Shown in pieces: positions 23,301 to 45,575 of a DNA stretch of 64,000 bases. The notes under the pieces were generated by a model. It made no database searches. It worked only from the letters and a program-made list of their open reading frames with translations, and was not told the origin of the DNA. A program made the position numbers and the translations under genes. The stretch is from the NCBI GenBank assembly GCA_963930775.1, contig OZ005703.1, positions 1,426,001 through 1,490,000 on the forward strand, in the 5' to 3' direction. Source of the stretch: Cliona cf. orientalis (taxonomy: Eukaryota; Porifera; Demospongiae; Clionaida; Clionaidae). How positions within the stretch are numbered: the stretch's first letter is position 1; each line of letters opens with the position of its first letter.

Positions 23301-26070
23301 ATCTCTTCGTTTACCCAAAAGATCAGATAGACAACTTTTTGCATGTGGATAGAATGGGTAAGGGTCGTCGGGAAAAGTGTCTAGCTTGATGGACTGGTCA
23401 CCTCATTAATTAACTGTATGTATACATGAAATCACCCCTAGTTCTCGAGGCTAGGCACCTATGTGTACATATATTATGTGGCTCTGCCTTTTGGATTTGC
23501 CTGAGCAGGCAATGGGATGGTTGCCCCTTAAGATTAGGATTGATAACCGTACTGATATTGTGCATTATATGACTTGCAGGGTACTGTTGCCAAGAAGCCC
23601 TATAATCCCATCCTTGGTGAGATCTTTTGCTGCTACTGGGACCTGCCCTGCTCCACGAGAACACCTCCTAGTGATACGGCAAAGGTATGTAATTAAATCA
23701 GCCCCCGTCTATTAGTACATGTAATAGTCAATATACAGCACTAGCTGCTTGTTAGGCTACTTGAGCTATTATTGTAATTTCTTGAAGTATCGTTTTGTTT
23801 TTATCTCAGAAACTGGTTGACAGTGGACCCGTGTCGTTTGCCAGCTACAACTCTGTCACATTCATAGCAGAGCAAGTCTCCCACCACCCTCCCAGTAAAT
23901 CTCTCAGTAGATTGATTGATAGTAATTACTAGGGGTTCCCTCTACTCTAGCCAAAGTAGCCATAACCTGCTACTCTATCCTACACTTTGGCTACTAGTTT
24001 TAAGATTGAGTAGCCATGGTTTCCGTTACAATCTGCTTTTGAGACCAACATGTTTACTCTGTACACCGAATAGTAATATCTATGGGAAATGGCTGCTACA
24101 AGATTTATAAGCTTGGGGAACCCTTGGACTCATGTACATGTACGTAGTTAGATTGAATTTTCATTCTTTTTGTGCTTGCTTGGTTCAGTCTCTGGTTTCT
24201 ATGCTGAGTGCCCCCACAAGAACATGTACGTGACAGGCTCTCTCTGGACAAAGTCGAAATTTCTCGGTCTATCTCTCGGAGTACACAACGTAGGCAGTGG
24301 TGAGTGGGCGTGGGCAATTCCTTGCCCGTGAGACGCTCCTGCACTAGTTAAGTTAATTATTGTTATCTGTATCTTCGTCTATTGTAGTCAATCTTCATCT
24401 GCTGGACTTCAATGAGGTGTACTCAGTGACCATACCTAATGCTTATGGAAGGTACGTATATTATATTGTGTATGCCAGTTTAGTGAAATAATGTGACCTG
24501 CTATGAGAAAAGGGACCGTTCGTGGTAGTAGTATGAAACACGACCAATTTTATCATGACAATGACCAACTTGTTTTCTACAAATGCAGTATAGTGAGTAT
24601 ACTTGTATCAGCGTATTGACACCAACATACAGCGGATACACCTACTGTACATTATTATTCCCTACACACTATTACAAGCTACATACGACAAACATAAAAT
24701 TCCAAATGGTCCCTTTTCTCAGAGCTGGTCACAAATATTGTAATGTTGAAACTATTATTATTCAGAAGGTCTGTACTTTCCCAGCATTGAGGGAGAAAGG
24801 AATAAACATGCTTTGATCTCCCTCTCTCTTTCCCTCTCCCTCCCCCCTCTCTCTCTTTCTCTCCCTCTCCCTCCCTCCCTCTATCCCCCTCTTCCTTCTT
24901 TACACTCCCAGGTCCATTCTGACCGTTCCCTGGCTTGAGCTTGGAGGTAAGTGTGAGTTGAGTTGCCCTCAGACTGGCTATGGAGCTGTCATTGACTTCC
25001 ACTGTAAGCCGTTCTATGGCGGGAAGAAGCACAGAGTCACTGCAGAGATGTTGTGAGTCATTAATAATAATATTTTAGTGCTCTGAATATACTCTAGTAC
25101 TGGTGCAGTTGCAACATTAATGCCTATCATAGTACCTATTCTTTGATTATGATACCATAAATTACAAATGTTTCATGTCTAAAATATTTCATGCAATAAT
25201 TTTTCGCATTAAATAATTTTCGGACAAACGACCTTGTACCGTACGTAATATCATTAATATTGTGTATATATTTTCGCGCGTTTAATTTCCTGGCTGTCCG
25301 AAAATATTTTCACAATGAAAATTTAATATTTGTGATTTACGATACTGTTTATCCATCATTAGTGATCTCTCTCTCTCTCTCCAGTCACACTAATGATAAG
25401 AAGCCCTTCATGAAGGTGGAGGGAGAGTGGAATGGTGTCATGTACATCAAGCACCCCAATGGAGTAAGTCTGCATTATTACATAATAAATATTATGATGA
25501 TGATGGTAGCCACCGATGATTAAAAAATCCAACTTTAGCATGTTCAGTTATATGAATGTGATGATGCATGTCGTATACTTTAGGACCAAGAGGTATTCAT
25601 GGACACGATAAACACACCCACCATTCGTAAGAAATTGAAGAAGCTGTCGGCGCAAGATCCAGGGGAGTCGAGGAGGAGATGGCAGTTTGTCACTGAGGCA
25701 CTCTTGAATCGAGACGTGGAAGCAGCCACTGAAGCAAAGCACACGGTGAGCACAGTCATGCCTGTTTCTTTGCTAGAGCATTGAGCAATTACATGCATAT
25801 CTCTGTAACAGTTGTTTCTGCTTGACGACCTTTACCCATTACCAGGCCGCTAGTAGGTAAAGATCGTCAGATAAACTTGCTATTTTCTTCCTTTAGTTGG
25901 AGGAGAAGCAGCGTGCTGATGCCCGAGAGAGGAAGGAGACAGGTACGGAGTGGAAGCAGCAGCTGTTCCACCTGGAGGGGGACACGTGGGTCTACAACGA
26001 CACTCTGGACAAGAGACTGGCCAGGCTCCAGCACCAGGGGGATGCCCCTCAATCAGAAGGGGGACAATGA
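18502..26070 (+). CDS. OSBPL9: Oxysterol-binding protein-related protein, ORP9 type
   Basis: Lipid-transfer protein acting at ER contact sites. Sixteen exons: 18502-18627, 19015-19144, 19581-19657, 19955-20179, 20645-20865, 22320-22486, 22735-22894, 23021-23102, 23580-23684, 23810-23894, 24189-24299, 24388-24451, 24912-25052, 25385-25463, 25584-25745, 25897-26070. They give 702 aa in frame (human ORP9 about 736). The N-terminal PH domain (about 8-110) has [19 protein letters not shown] and [17 protein letters not shown]. An FFAT-like motif, DEFFDADN, sits in acidic sequence at about residue 265; ORP9 uses such a motif to bind VAP. The ligand-binding domain has the family signature EQVSHHPP, plus [20 protein letters not shown] and DAATEAKH-like EAATEAKH. 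The N-terminus [16 protein letters not shown] was chosen because the PH domain follows directly. ORP10/11 are alternatives, but length and FFAT favour ORP9. Confidence 0.94.
20180..20644. repeat. OSBPL9 intron 4: GA-rich 5' half and a 27-C tract at the acceptor
   Basis: From about 20189 to 20340 the intron is an interrupted GA/GGGA purine tract. It ends with CT-rich sequence and an uninterrupted run of 27 C (20616-20642) directly before AG. The C run acts as the polypyrimidine tract of exon 5. Confidence 0.8.
21563..22157. repeat. 70-bp tandem array inside an inverted-repeat element, OSBPL9 intron 5
   Basis: Six copies of a unit containing GATAAGGACACC and GGCCCCCTTAATCAG; five of them have a nearly constant period of about 70 bp. 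The block is bounded by ACAGTGGAATCCCTCT on the left and AGAGGGGTTCCACTGTA on the right, an inverted match. A related fragment lies at 35707-35814 in AGL. Confidence 0.85.
25153..25345. mobile_element. MITE copy 1 of family 'M1', OSBPL9 intron 13
   Basis: Starts near TACCATAAATTAC and ends TGTGATTTACGATA. Internal marks: TTTCATGTCTAAAATATTTC, GACAAACGACC and GGCTGTCCGAAAATATTTT. The same order of blocks recurs at 30399-30586 and 41853-42042. Confidence 0.8.
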
Positions 26071-26355
26071 CCACCTCCCCCCATACACACCAATTATTAT
26101 AGAGCAATTATTACTTTTAGTTCCAGTTAATTAACTTGGTATTTTTATCATTGTTACACTACCATTAATAATAATATTATTATTATAATAATGCACATGT
26201 TGCGCATGTTATTATTAATTTTGGTTCATGGATCATCCACTCGTGTAGCATGCACTAGCAATCGTGCGTTTCATCACATGCATGCTGCATGCATTCTAGA
26301 CATTATTTTTATACTATCCTTATTATATGTTGACCTGTCAAAGGCTTTGTGGAAG
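26071..26355. other. Gap between OSBPL9 and the protease gene
   Basis: 285 bp: OSBPL9 3' flank with a TAATAATAATATTATTATTA palindrome near 26165, then AT-rich sequence upstream of the protease. No further feature recognised. Confidence 0.4.
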
Positions 26356-27405
26356 ATGGCAACCAGTGCCGGTGATTCCTCTATTATCCAGAAAGAATTC
26401 CCATCTGAGTTCGAAAATGTTTTCAATCCTCGCCGTCAGTCGCCAAAGCAAGCTGCTGAGAAGGTGCTGACAGCTGGCAATGACCATCGACAACGCATAT
26501 TGAAAGTAGATACCCCCGCTCCGGGCTTCTTGTATGATGGCGGATCAGGATTTCCCTTCATTGGACTTCTCCGCGTGGAATTCAACAAGAATTACTTCAT
26601 GGGAACAGCCACAATGATCGCCCATGGGAGCACTGTTTTAACGTGTGCACATAATGTGGTAGGCTATGACCCGACGACAAAAGAATTCATGGATCCAATA
26701 TATCCAACTAGCGCGTGGTTCGAACTCAGAGAAAACAAGCCTAGAAGAGGGTCGGTTATGATAAAACGGTACCAAGTGACCAGTATTGATGTGTATCCCC
26801 CCTATTTCAAGGATCCATCATCTTCATCTGGCTTTGATCTTGCTCTATGCTGGATTGATGTGCCTGATGATGACTGCATAGTGAAAGAGCTCTACTCCAA
26901 GTATCGTGGTAATACACCCAACCCACTATCTGGATTCTATATCAGCAGCAAGGCAGCGGTAGTCGGATTCCCTGGTGAACACAGTGGTGAAAAGTGGGGT
27001 ATGGCTGCAGATGTTCCCCGTTCTAAGGCTCAAGATTGGAAGTTTGGCCCAAATCCATTTGATGATGACTCGGATGAAGAACAGAAAGAAAACGAACCGG
27101 ATATTCTCACGTATGACTTTATTGATACAAGTCCAGGCCAGAGTGGGAGTCCAGTCATGGGAATGAAACCAGCCGATATTATAGGTGTGCACACTGGAGG
27201 GAGTGATTTTCAGAAGAAAAACTGGGCCACTCACATCACTCCTAAAAAACTTCAGTGGATAGCAGGAGAACTGGGACATCAATGGATTGTTGATAGTGAC
27301 TATGGCACTTCTTTCTTGCGTAAATGTACATGCAACACTTCTTCCGGTCGGCGACGTCGATATGCCAGGTTTAGTCATAGTCAGGGTGACTTTATACCCT
27401 TTTGA
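26356..27405 (+). CDS. Intronless V8-like (S1 family) serine protease
   Basis: A single open frame of 349 aa from the chosen ATG, which begins MATSAGDSS. The frame is open further upstream, but that extension looks non-coding. A trypsin-fold catalytic triad is visible: His99 in VLTCAHNVVGY, Asp161 in GFDLALCWID, and Ser263 in SPGQSGSPV, followed by DIIGVHTGG. The GQSGSP plus I-G-V-H pattern is typical of glutamyl-endopeptidase/V8-like proteases, common in bacteria and fungi, rather than of classical GDSGGP trypsins. No signal peptide is seen, so it is probably cytosolic or has an unseen upstream exon. An acidic stretch (DDDSDEEQKENEPD) precedes the catalytic Ser. The lack of introns contrasts with its neighbours. 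Natural substrate unknown. Confidence 0.8.
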   Translation: MATSAGDSSIIQKEFPSEFENVFNPRRQSPKQAAEKVLTAGNDHRQRILKVDTPAPGFLYDGGSGFPFIGLLRVEFNKNYFMGTATMIAHGSTVLTCAHNVVGYDPTTKEFMDPIYPTSAWFELRENKPRRGSVMIKRYQVTSIDVYPPYFKDPSSSSGFDLALCWIDVPDDDCIVKELYSKYRGNTPNPLSGFYISSKAAVVGFPGEHSGEKWGMAADVPRSKAQDWKFGPNPFDDDSDEEQKENEPDILTYDFIDTSPGQSGSPVMGMKPADIIGVHTGGSDFQKKNWATHITPKKLQWIAGELGHQWIVDSDYGTSFLRKCTCNTSSGRRRRYARFSHSQGDFIPF

Positions 27406-27949
27406 AGTTCATGATTTTCACATATAGTTGCCCACCAGCAATGACAAGAAGTACAAGATTTTTAGTACTAAGGATAATAATAACCTGTATTATGTCATCA
27501 TTAAATCATTGTTAGTAATTATTAGTATAATAATACCATTTCTCTGTATGTTGCCAACTCAAACTTGATCTCAAAATGATATATTATTATTATTTTAGCA
27601 GCAGGAGCACATTCTGATAGCAGTAAGGGGTTTACTGACCTGGTAAGCAATGTCTCTCATTAATACCATACAATCTCTTCTTCAGATCATGCATGCTCGC
27701 AATGTCCTAGCTCATTTAGCCTCACCCGGCCCCCAGCTGCAGGCCACTTCCACATTTTCAATATTACACACAACATTGAAAACATACAGTGGCAGTGGTC
27801 TGGGAGAAAGGGCTGGTACCCAGACTACCGAGGCTACAAACATGGGTAGTACAGTCTTGTATATACCCAGATCCATTTCCGTAGCACTGGATGTATTACA
27901 ATGACATTGTCATACAGATGGACTTATAATTTATACACATGTAGTAATT
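27406..27949. other. Gap between protease gene and WDR83OS
   Basis: AT-rich 544 bp holding the 3' flanks of two convergent genes. A short open frame at 27650-27904 has no recognisable family and was not called. Confidence 0.4.
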
Positions 27950-28382
27950 TTATGTAAAAGGCAGTGTCATGGGAGCAGGGTTCTGCATGTACACCATCAC
28001 CAGGGAAGATGTTGCCAACCTAACAAAAGAATATTAATTTAATCAGCACTAAAATCACTCGAAGCAAAAACCAACTTACATGAGTAAACTGAGCATTTGT
28101 TTCTTGTCATCAGCTGCTTTGCTATTGGCCATGTAGATCAGTGAACAGTAGACTCCAATCCATGCAGCCCACTTCATCTGAAACAATGACAAAGGGCGTC
28201 AAATCATCAAATTGTTCAGACTAGACAATTTTTGTAAGTCTTCATACCTTGATCAGGAGTCCTACTAGACTACAGACCATCCCGATGGCGTTGATGTGAT
28301 CAGCTGAAGAGGTCTCTGGTTGTTTAGGAGGTACATAGCGTTGCACACGGTCAGGGCGCCTAGGGTCGGTTTGGCCAGGCAT
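27950..28382 (-). CDS. WDR83OS: Asterix / PAT complex subunit (WDR83OS)
   Basis: Small ER multipass membrane protein. Family role: with CCDC47 it forms the PAT complex, an intramembrane chaperone for newly made membrane proteins. Three minus-strand exons, 28382-28248, 28177-28080 and 28019-27950, close to 100 aa (human 106). Diagnostic segments are DPRRPDRVQRYVPPK, INAIGMVCSLVGLLIK (first membrane helix), MKWAAWIGVYCSLIYMANS (second) and LVMVYMQNPAPMTLP (third helix and tail, as YLQNPQPMTPP in human). It starts only 113 bp from NDUFB7 on the other strand. Confidence 0.95.
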
Positions 28383-28495
28383 TTTCAACAGTGACAAAAG
28401 TAGTTGATGGGCTTTAATTAGAACAATACCATCCGGACTCAAACCACGCCCAAATCTCCTGGTGTGCTTTATATGGGAAAAGGGACGATAACAAA
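28383..28495. promoter_or_regulatory. 113-bp divergent promoter, WDR83OS / NDUFB7
   Basis: Only 113 bp lie between the two start codons, so both 5' UTRs and the promoter must fit in or overlap this stretch. An AAACCACGCCC block lies near 28441. No TATA box is obvious. Confidence 0.55.
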
Positions 28496-29017
28496 ATGGC
28501 AGAACCTTTCAAAAGAGGTAAGTTTAAAATAGGGACACATCTACCTGCAATTATTTTGTGCTCTCAATTACAAACTGTTCTCTGTATTATATTAAATTTC
28601 TAGAGATGCAGGTGACTGCTGAGGAAATGGCAGAGGCCAAAGTTCCCCTGAACCTGCGAGACTACTGCGCTCACCTATTCATCCCGCTCATGAACTGCAG
28701 AAAAGACAACTACTATCTCCCATGGAAGTGCAAGAAAGAGAAGCATGCATGGGAGGAATGCCAGTTCCAAGAGTAAGGAAATAGGGATAATACAAGTATT
28801 GGAGAATCATAATAATATTATCATAGTCGTACATATTAAATATCGTGGCGAACCACCTTCAAACTTCAATTTTGATGATCATGGCAGCTATTATTATATC
28901 TTGTGCATGTATGGCATTGTTGATTCCTGTTTCTTTCCTTTCAATATTTGTAGCTATCTTGATCGTGTTCGGCAAAAGAGGAAACAACAAGACCTGGTAG
29001 ATCAAGGAGAGGACTGA
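28496..29017 (+). CDS. NDUFB7: NADH dehydrogenase (complex I) subunit B18
   Basis: Accessory subunit of mitochondrial complex I on the intermembrane-space side. Three exons (28496-28517, 28604-28772, 28954-29017) give 84 aa (human 137; shorter at both ends). The family mark is a twin CX9C motif: Cys, nine residues (AHLFIPLMN), Cys, then Cys, nine residues (KKEKHAWEE), Cys. It is preceded by LNLRDYC and followed by a basic helix with YLDRVRQKRK. The start MAEPFKREMQ is set by phase. Human NDUFB7 starts Met-Gly and is N-myristoylated, but this one starts Met-Ala, so that modification is not expected. Confidence 0.93.
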
Positions 29018-29199
29018 GAAACTAATTGGCATACATCATATCCTATTGCATTGTACCCTCTGCAACTATCTGTACGTTTGTATATAGCTTAAAAAATGGT
29101 CATAATCTCTGTTAGGTAATGGTCATTAATTGAATATTGCTGATACGGGCAATTTACAACATACAGCACACACACACACACATACACAAAAACACATTA

Positions 29200-31452
29200 T
29201 CACTTGGCTGTTCTTATCCCAAGTGAGTTCCTTTTGTCCTTAGTTGGAGTGCCGTGCCCACCACTCTTCCTTGTGCCACTAAATATCCCGGTATCCATCT
29301 TCCCACAAGCCTTGAGTAGAGTCTGTCTTGCCCTCTCATGACTACTCCCAGCTGCCCCATTTTTTCTACTACTCTCTCTAGTCTTTAGTTTGCTAGGACT
29401 GGTCCCTTTACTGCTACTCGGTGCAGAGTTGAACACAGACTGTGTCTTTATCTCTAGTCTCTTTTTTCTCTTCTCATCGCTGGAGCTACCGCTGACGAAG
29501 TCGGTTCTCTTTGCCGTCTTGATGTCGTCTGAGTGTTCATCAACGAGGGGAATGAATAGGTTGGCTCTCTCCTTGAACTTTGTCTCTTCTTCCTCCTTTG
29601 CCTTCAGCTGCTTCTTTTCTTCCTAATATAAATAATCGGCATTGCAGTGACACGATTGTATGATATCAGCTTTTCCGTAGTGCAATGTATTACTGCTGGC
29701 TTACTCTAAATTTCTTTCTTAGCAGCTGGTTGACTCCAAAATCATCCAGTGTGTCCTGCTGCATCTCCTGCATGGAATGACAATACATAATAAGACATGT
29801 ATCATTGAAAGGCTTCACAAGGTGGGGCTGAAGAATAAATAGATATCTGAGAAATTTTATGCAATAGGTATGGTCTATCCTATTTTCAAATAAAGGCGAT
29901 ATACATGTTTCAAAGCAAAATTGAACTCAAAATTAATGCCAAATTTATGGATAGTACCGTAGTCATACATAGCAACATACATGATTGCTCCAGCTCACCA
30001 TTATCCTAGCGATGCGTGGAGCCTCATCCTCTGCCTTTCTCTTGTCCCCAACGTTGTGTTCGAGCCGGTACATTGGATCGGTGGCCAGCTTCTCCGCTTC
30101 AGACTTTCCCTCGACACTGACTGTCTCCCCCTCACTGTGCTCCCACTTCTCATTCTTACGAGACGCACCACTCACAACAACATAGTCCATGTTCTGGCAA
30201 AGAAAGAAATTTTACACAATGTCATGAATAATAGATTTTTAAGCCTTATTCCAGGCCCATTCCCATGTTTTCAAATTACATAATCCTTGCAGAGTGGGAA
30301 CTGGGCCTGGGCTTGGGGAGGGATGTCAATCTTATCTTACACCAATCTGGCATGATATAATACCGAGCATCAATATTAATAATTATTGATAATTATTATA
30401 CCGTAAACTGAGAATATTTCGTGTCTAAAATATTTCATGCGATTATTTTTCGTGTTAAATAATTTCAGACAAACGACCCTGTACCGCATTGTCATTAATA
30501 TTGCGCATTATTTTGTGCGTTTAATTTTTGCACAAGCTATGCTGTCCGAAAATATTTTAACATTGAAATATTCGTGATCTACGGTAATGCCAGATTAATC
30601 ATCGTGTAATGAGTAACACCCAATCAAGAAGCTCACTGAAAAAAAAACAATCTGAGTATACTTATATGACATTGTGGTAGTTGGTGTATATTATAACAGA
30701 GGCTGTCTGCTGAAATCCACTGGGCCATGGGCTACTCACCTTAGGGTCAGTCTGTATCTCAAAGTGGTTGTCACAGAGGTGACACTTCATCCTGAACTTG
30801 AATATCGGGGTGGAGTAGTAACGACCAACTGTTGTCTTCTGGGCATTGTAACGAACACCCATCCCAACGTGAGCACCACACCCACCACACCAGATGTTGT
30901 AGGGAAGTTCAAATCTGTGACAAAGATATTAAAATTGAGATATTATAATAATTATGAAGTGACATCATTCTCAGTTGCTATCTGCATGAAACAAACGAAG
31001 ATTCTTTGCGGACAACTTAACTGTTCGGTAAAATTTGCCGACGTTTCGACTTTTGCCCTGAGGATGACTAGAGCATCTAGTCAAAACGTCAGCAAGTTTT
31101 ATCGAACAGTTAAGTTGTCTGCAAAGAATCTTCGTTTGTTTCGAGATATAATAATTATGTGTACCGTCTTTTACCTGATGATCATGATGCCTTCGTCGAG
31201 CTTTCTGGCCCTCTCCCGCAGCGGGTGAGAACCATGAAAAGTGTTCAGGGAACCCTAGAGATAGTGAAAAGAGAGAAAGAAGTTGATGACAGTGATAGGC
31301 TTTAATTAGAATAGTTAGCTTTTCAGACCTACACACCTGGTCTGGGGTCCATTGTGGCGGATAGTACTTGTTTGTAGCCTTTCTATCAGCCTGCATTAAT
31401 AAAAAGTAGTTTACTACTCCTATCACCCTCAAAAACTCATGAAACTCACCAT
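29200..31452 (-). CDS. YJU2B: CWC16-family splicing-associated protein (CCDC130/YJU2B)
   Basis: Nuclear protein of the CWC16/Yju2 family, linked to the spliceosome. Seven minus-strand exons: 31452-31450 (start codon only), 31390-31337, 31254-31175, 30914-30740, 30193-29999, 29767-29705, 29622-29200. They give 330 aa in frame (human CCDC130 396). Conserved: ADRKATNKYYPPQWTPDQG, SHPLRERARKLDEGIMIIRF, two CxxC zinc pairs (IWCGGCGAH and KCHLCDNH), GVRYNAQK, DYVVVSGA and RLEHNVGDKRKAE. The tail is basic and Ser-rich. Phase and the N-terminus separate it from the paralogue YJU2/CCDC94, whose start differs. It is divergent from AGL and converges on NDUFB7, 182 bp away. Confidence 0.93.
30399..30586. 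mobile_element. MITE copy 2 of family 'M1', CCDC130 intron 4
   Basis: Starts TACCGTAAACTGAG and ends GTGATCTACGGTA. It carries the blocks listed for 25153-25345 in the same order. Confidence 0.8.
30985..31145. mobile_element. Foldback element in CCDC130 intron 3
   Basis: Two inverted arms of about 55 bp. The left contains GAAACAAACGAAGATTCTTT and GACAACTTAACTGTTCGGTA; the right holds their complements. They are separated by a short loop rich in GACGTTTCGA-like sequence. It occupies most of the 260-bp intron. Confidence 0.8.
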
Positions 31453-31844
31453 CTTTGGTTGCCTTTGGCTTGTTGAGATAGAAATGCGCAGTCAGCACAC
31501 CTTTGAAGAGTGGGCATGGTATAGGTATACCGGTACGGCGCGGTAAGTTTGACCCCACAAAACAAATGACGTGATTAGTTATCACCGGAAGTAAACTAGC
31601 AGATCCAGGGCTCCTTTGACCCCTAGCCCCTGCTTCCTACTTCTGCAGCTGGGTCGAGAAGCATCTAGGCTCGGGACTCGGAAAGTGAGAGTAAATCGAG
31701 CGTTTTCTTAAGCTGCAACTACCCGGATTTGTTGCAGTTGGACGAAGTTCAGTCGCCGGAACAAACTCCCGAGAGAGCCACTGTTTAGTCGATAATTCGG
31801 CGGTGGGAGAGGCGATCATACAAGTTTGAATGTCAGACTGAACG
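31453..31844. promoter_or_regulatory. Divergent promoter, CCDC130 / AGL
   Basis: 392 bp between start codons. Includes ACCGGTACGGCGCGG and GCCGGAACAAAC; the latter is an ETS-like core. No TATA box obvious. Confidence 0.5.
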
Positions 31845-45065
<13,221 letters not shown>

Positions 45066-45575
45066 AGGAACACTGCACTGTTGATTTGTTAGTAATCAAT
45101 CCCTGAAAAATGATTTATGTTGTATTATTACAGACTCATCCAGAACATATTTTAGATGCATTATACAAAAATTAATTATACTAGAGTGATGTTTTAGTGC
45201 CATAATATTATTATTGTCATTATTTCTACAGTTTGTATCTGTTATGAGAGATTATTATAATAATATTATTTTAGGTTTTGAACTCAGATTATTGTATTAT
45301 AGTAACTATTGTATCTACGTGCCCTGGTCATTAATAATTTTATGATGGAAATAATTTTTAGCATTCTCGAAGTGTATACGTGCTAATCGGTCAGGAATGC
45401 GCATGTGCCAATTAATTTTATTAATCAGCAGGGGCCGGGGAGCGCGGCTCGCACACGTTTTGCTAGCGCGGCGTCATACTTAGTCTCGTCCCCAGACCCC
45501 ACCCTCGAGGAGGGAAAAGGGTCTGGTGAATTTGGACACAATCCTTGGGCCAGGGAAAGGAATTTGAGCGCTCCA
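45066..45575. promoter_or_regulatory. AGL 3' flank and promoter of kinase-Kelch gene A
   Basis: 510 bp. The first 330 bp are AT-rich AGL 3' flank, present again at 59541-59850. A TGCGCATGTGCC motif follows at 45398-45409, then ATTAATCAGCAGGGGCCGGG. The same order of marks precedes gene B and occurs at 59972-60010. Confidence 0.6.
45398..45409. promoter_or_regulatory. GCGCATGTGC palindrome-like site upstream of gene A
   Basis: TGCGCATGTGCC lies 167 bp before the start codon of gene A. It is one base from the perfect GCGCATGCGC palindrome in the other copies and resembles an NRF1 site. Confidence 0.5.

Noticed and set aside
27590-27905. Possible exon after the protease gene
   Set aside because: An AG acceptor-like site and an open frame exist, but no homology or downstream structure supports it.
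30971-31585. 204-codon minus-strand frame across CCDC130 exons 2-3
   Set aside because: It runs through introns and a foldback element in a frame other than the conserved one; a shadow of CCDC130.
45405-45575. N-terminal extension of kinase gene A upstream of MAQQRE
   Set aside because: Lacks a good ATG, is not shared with genes B and C, and covers promoter-like sequence. The shared MAQQ start was preferred.
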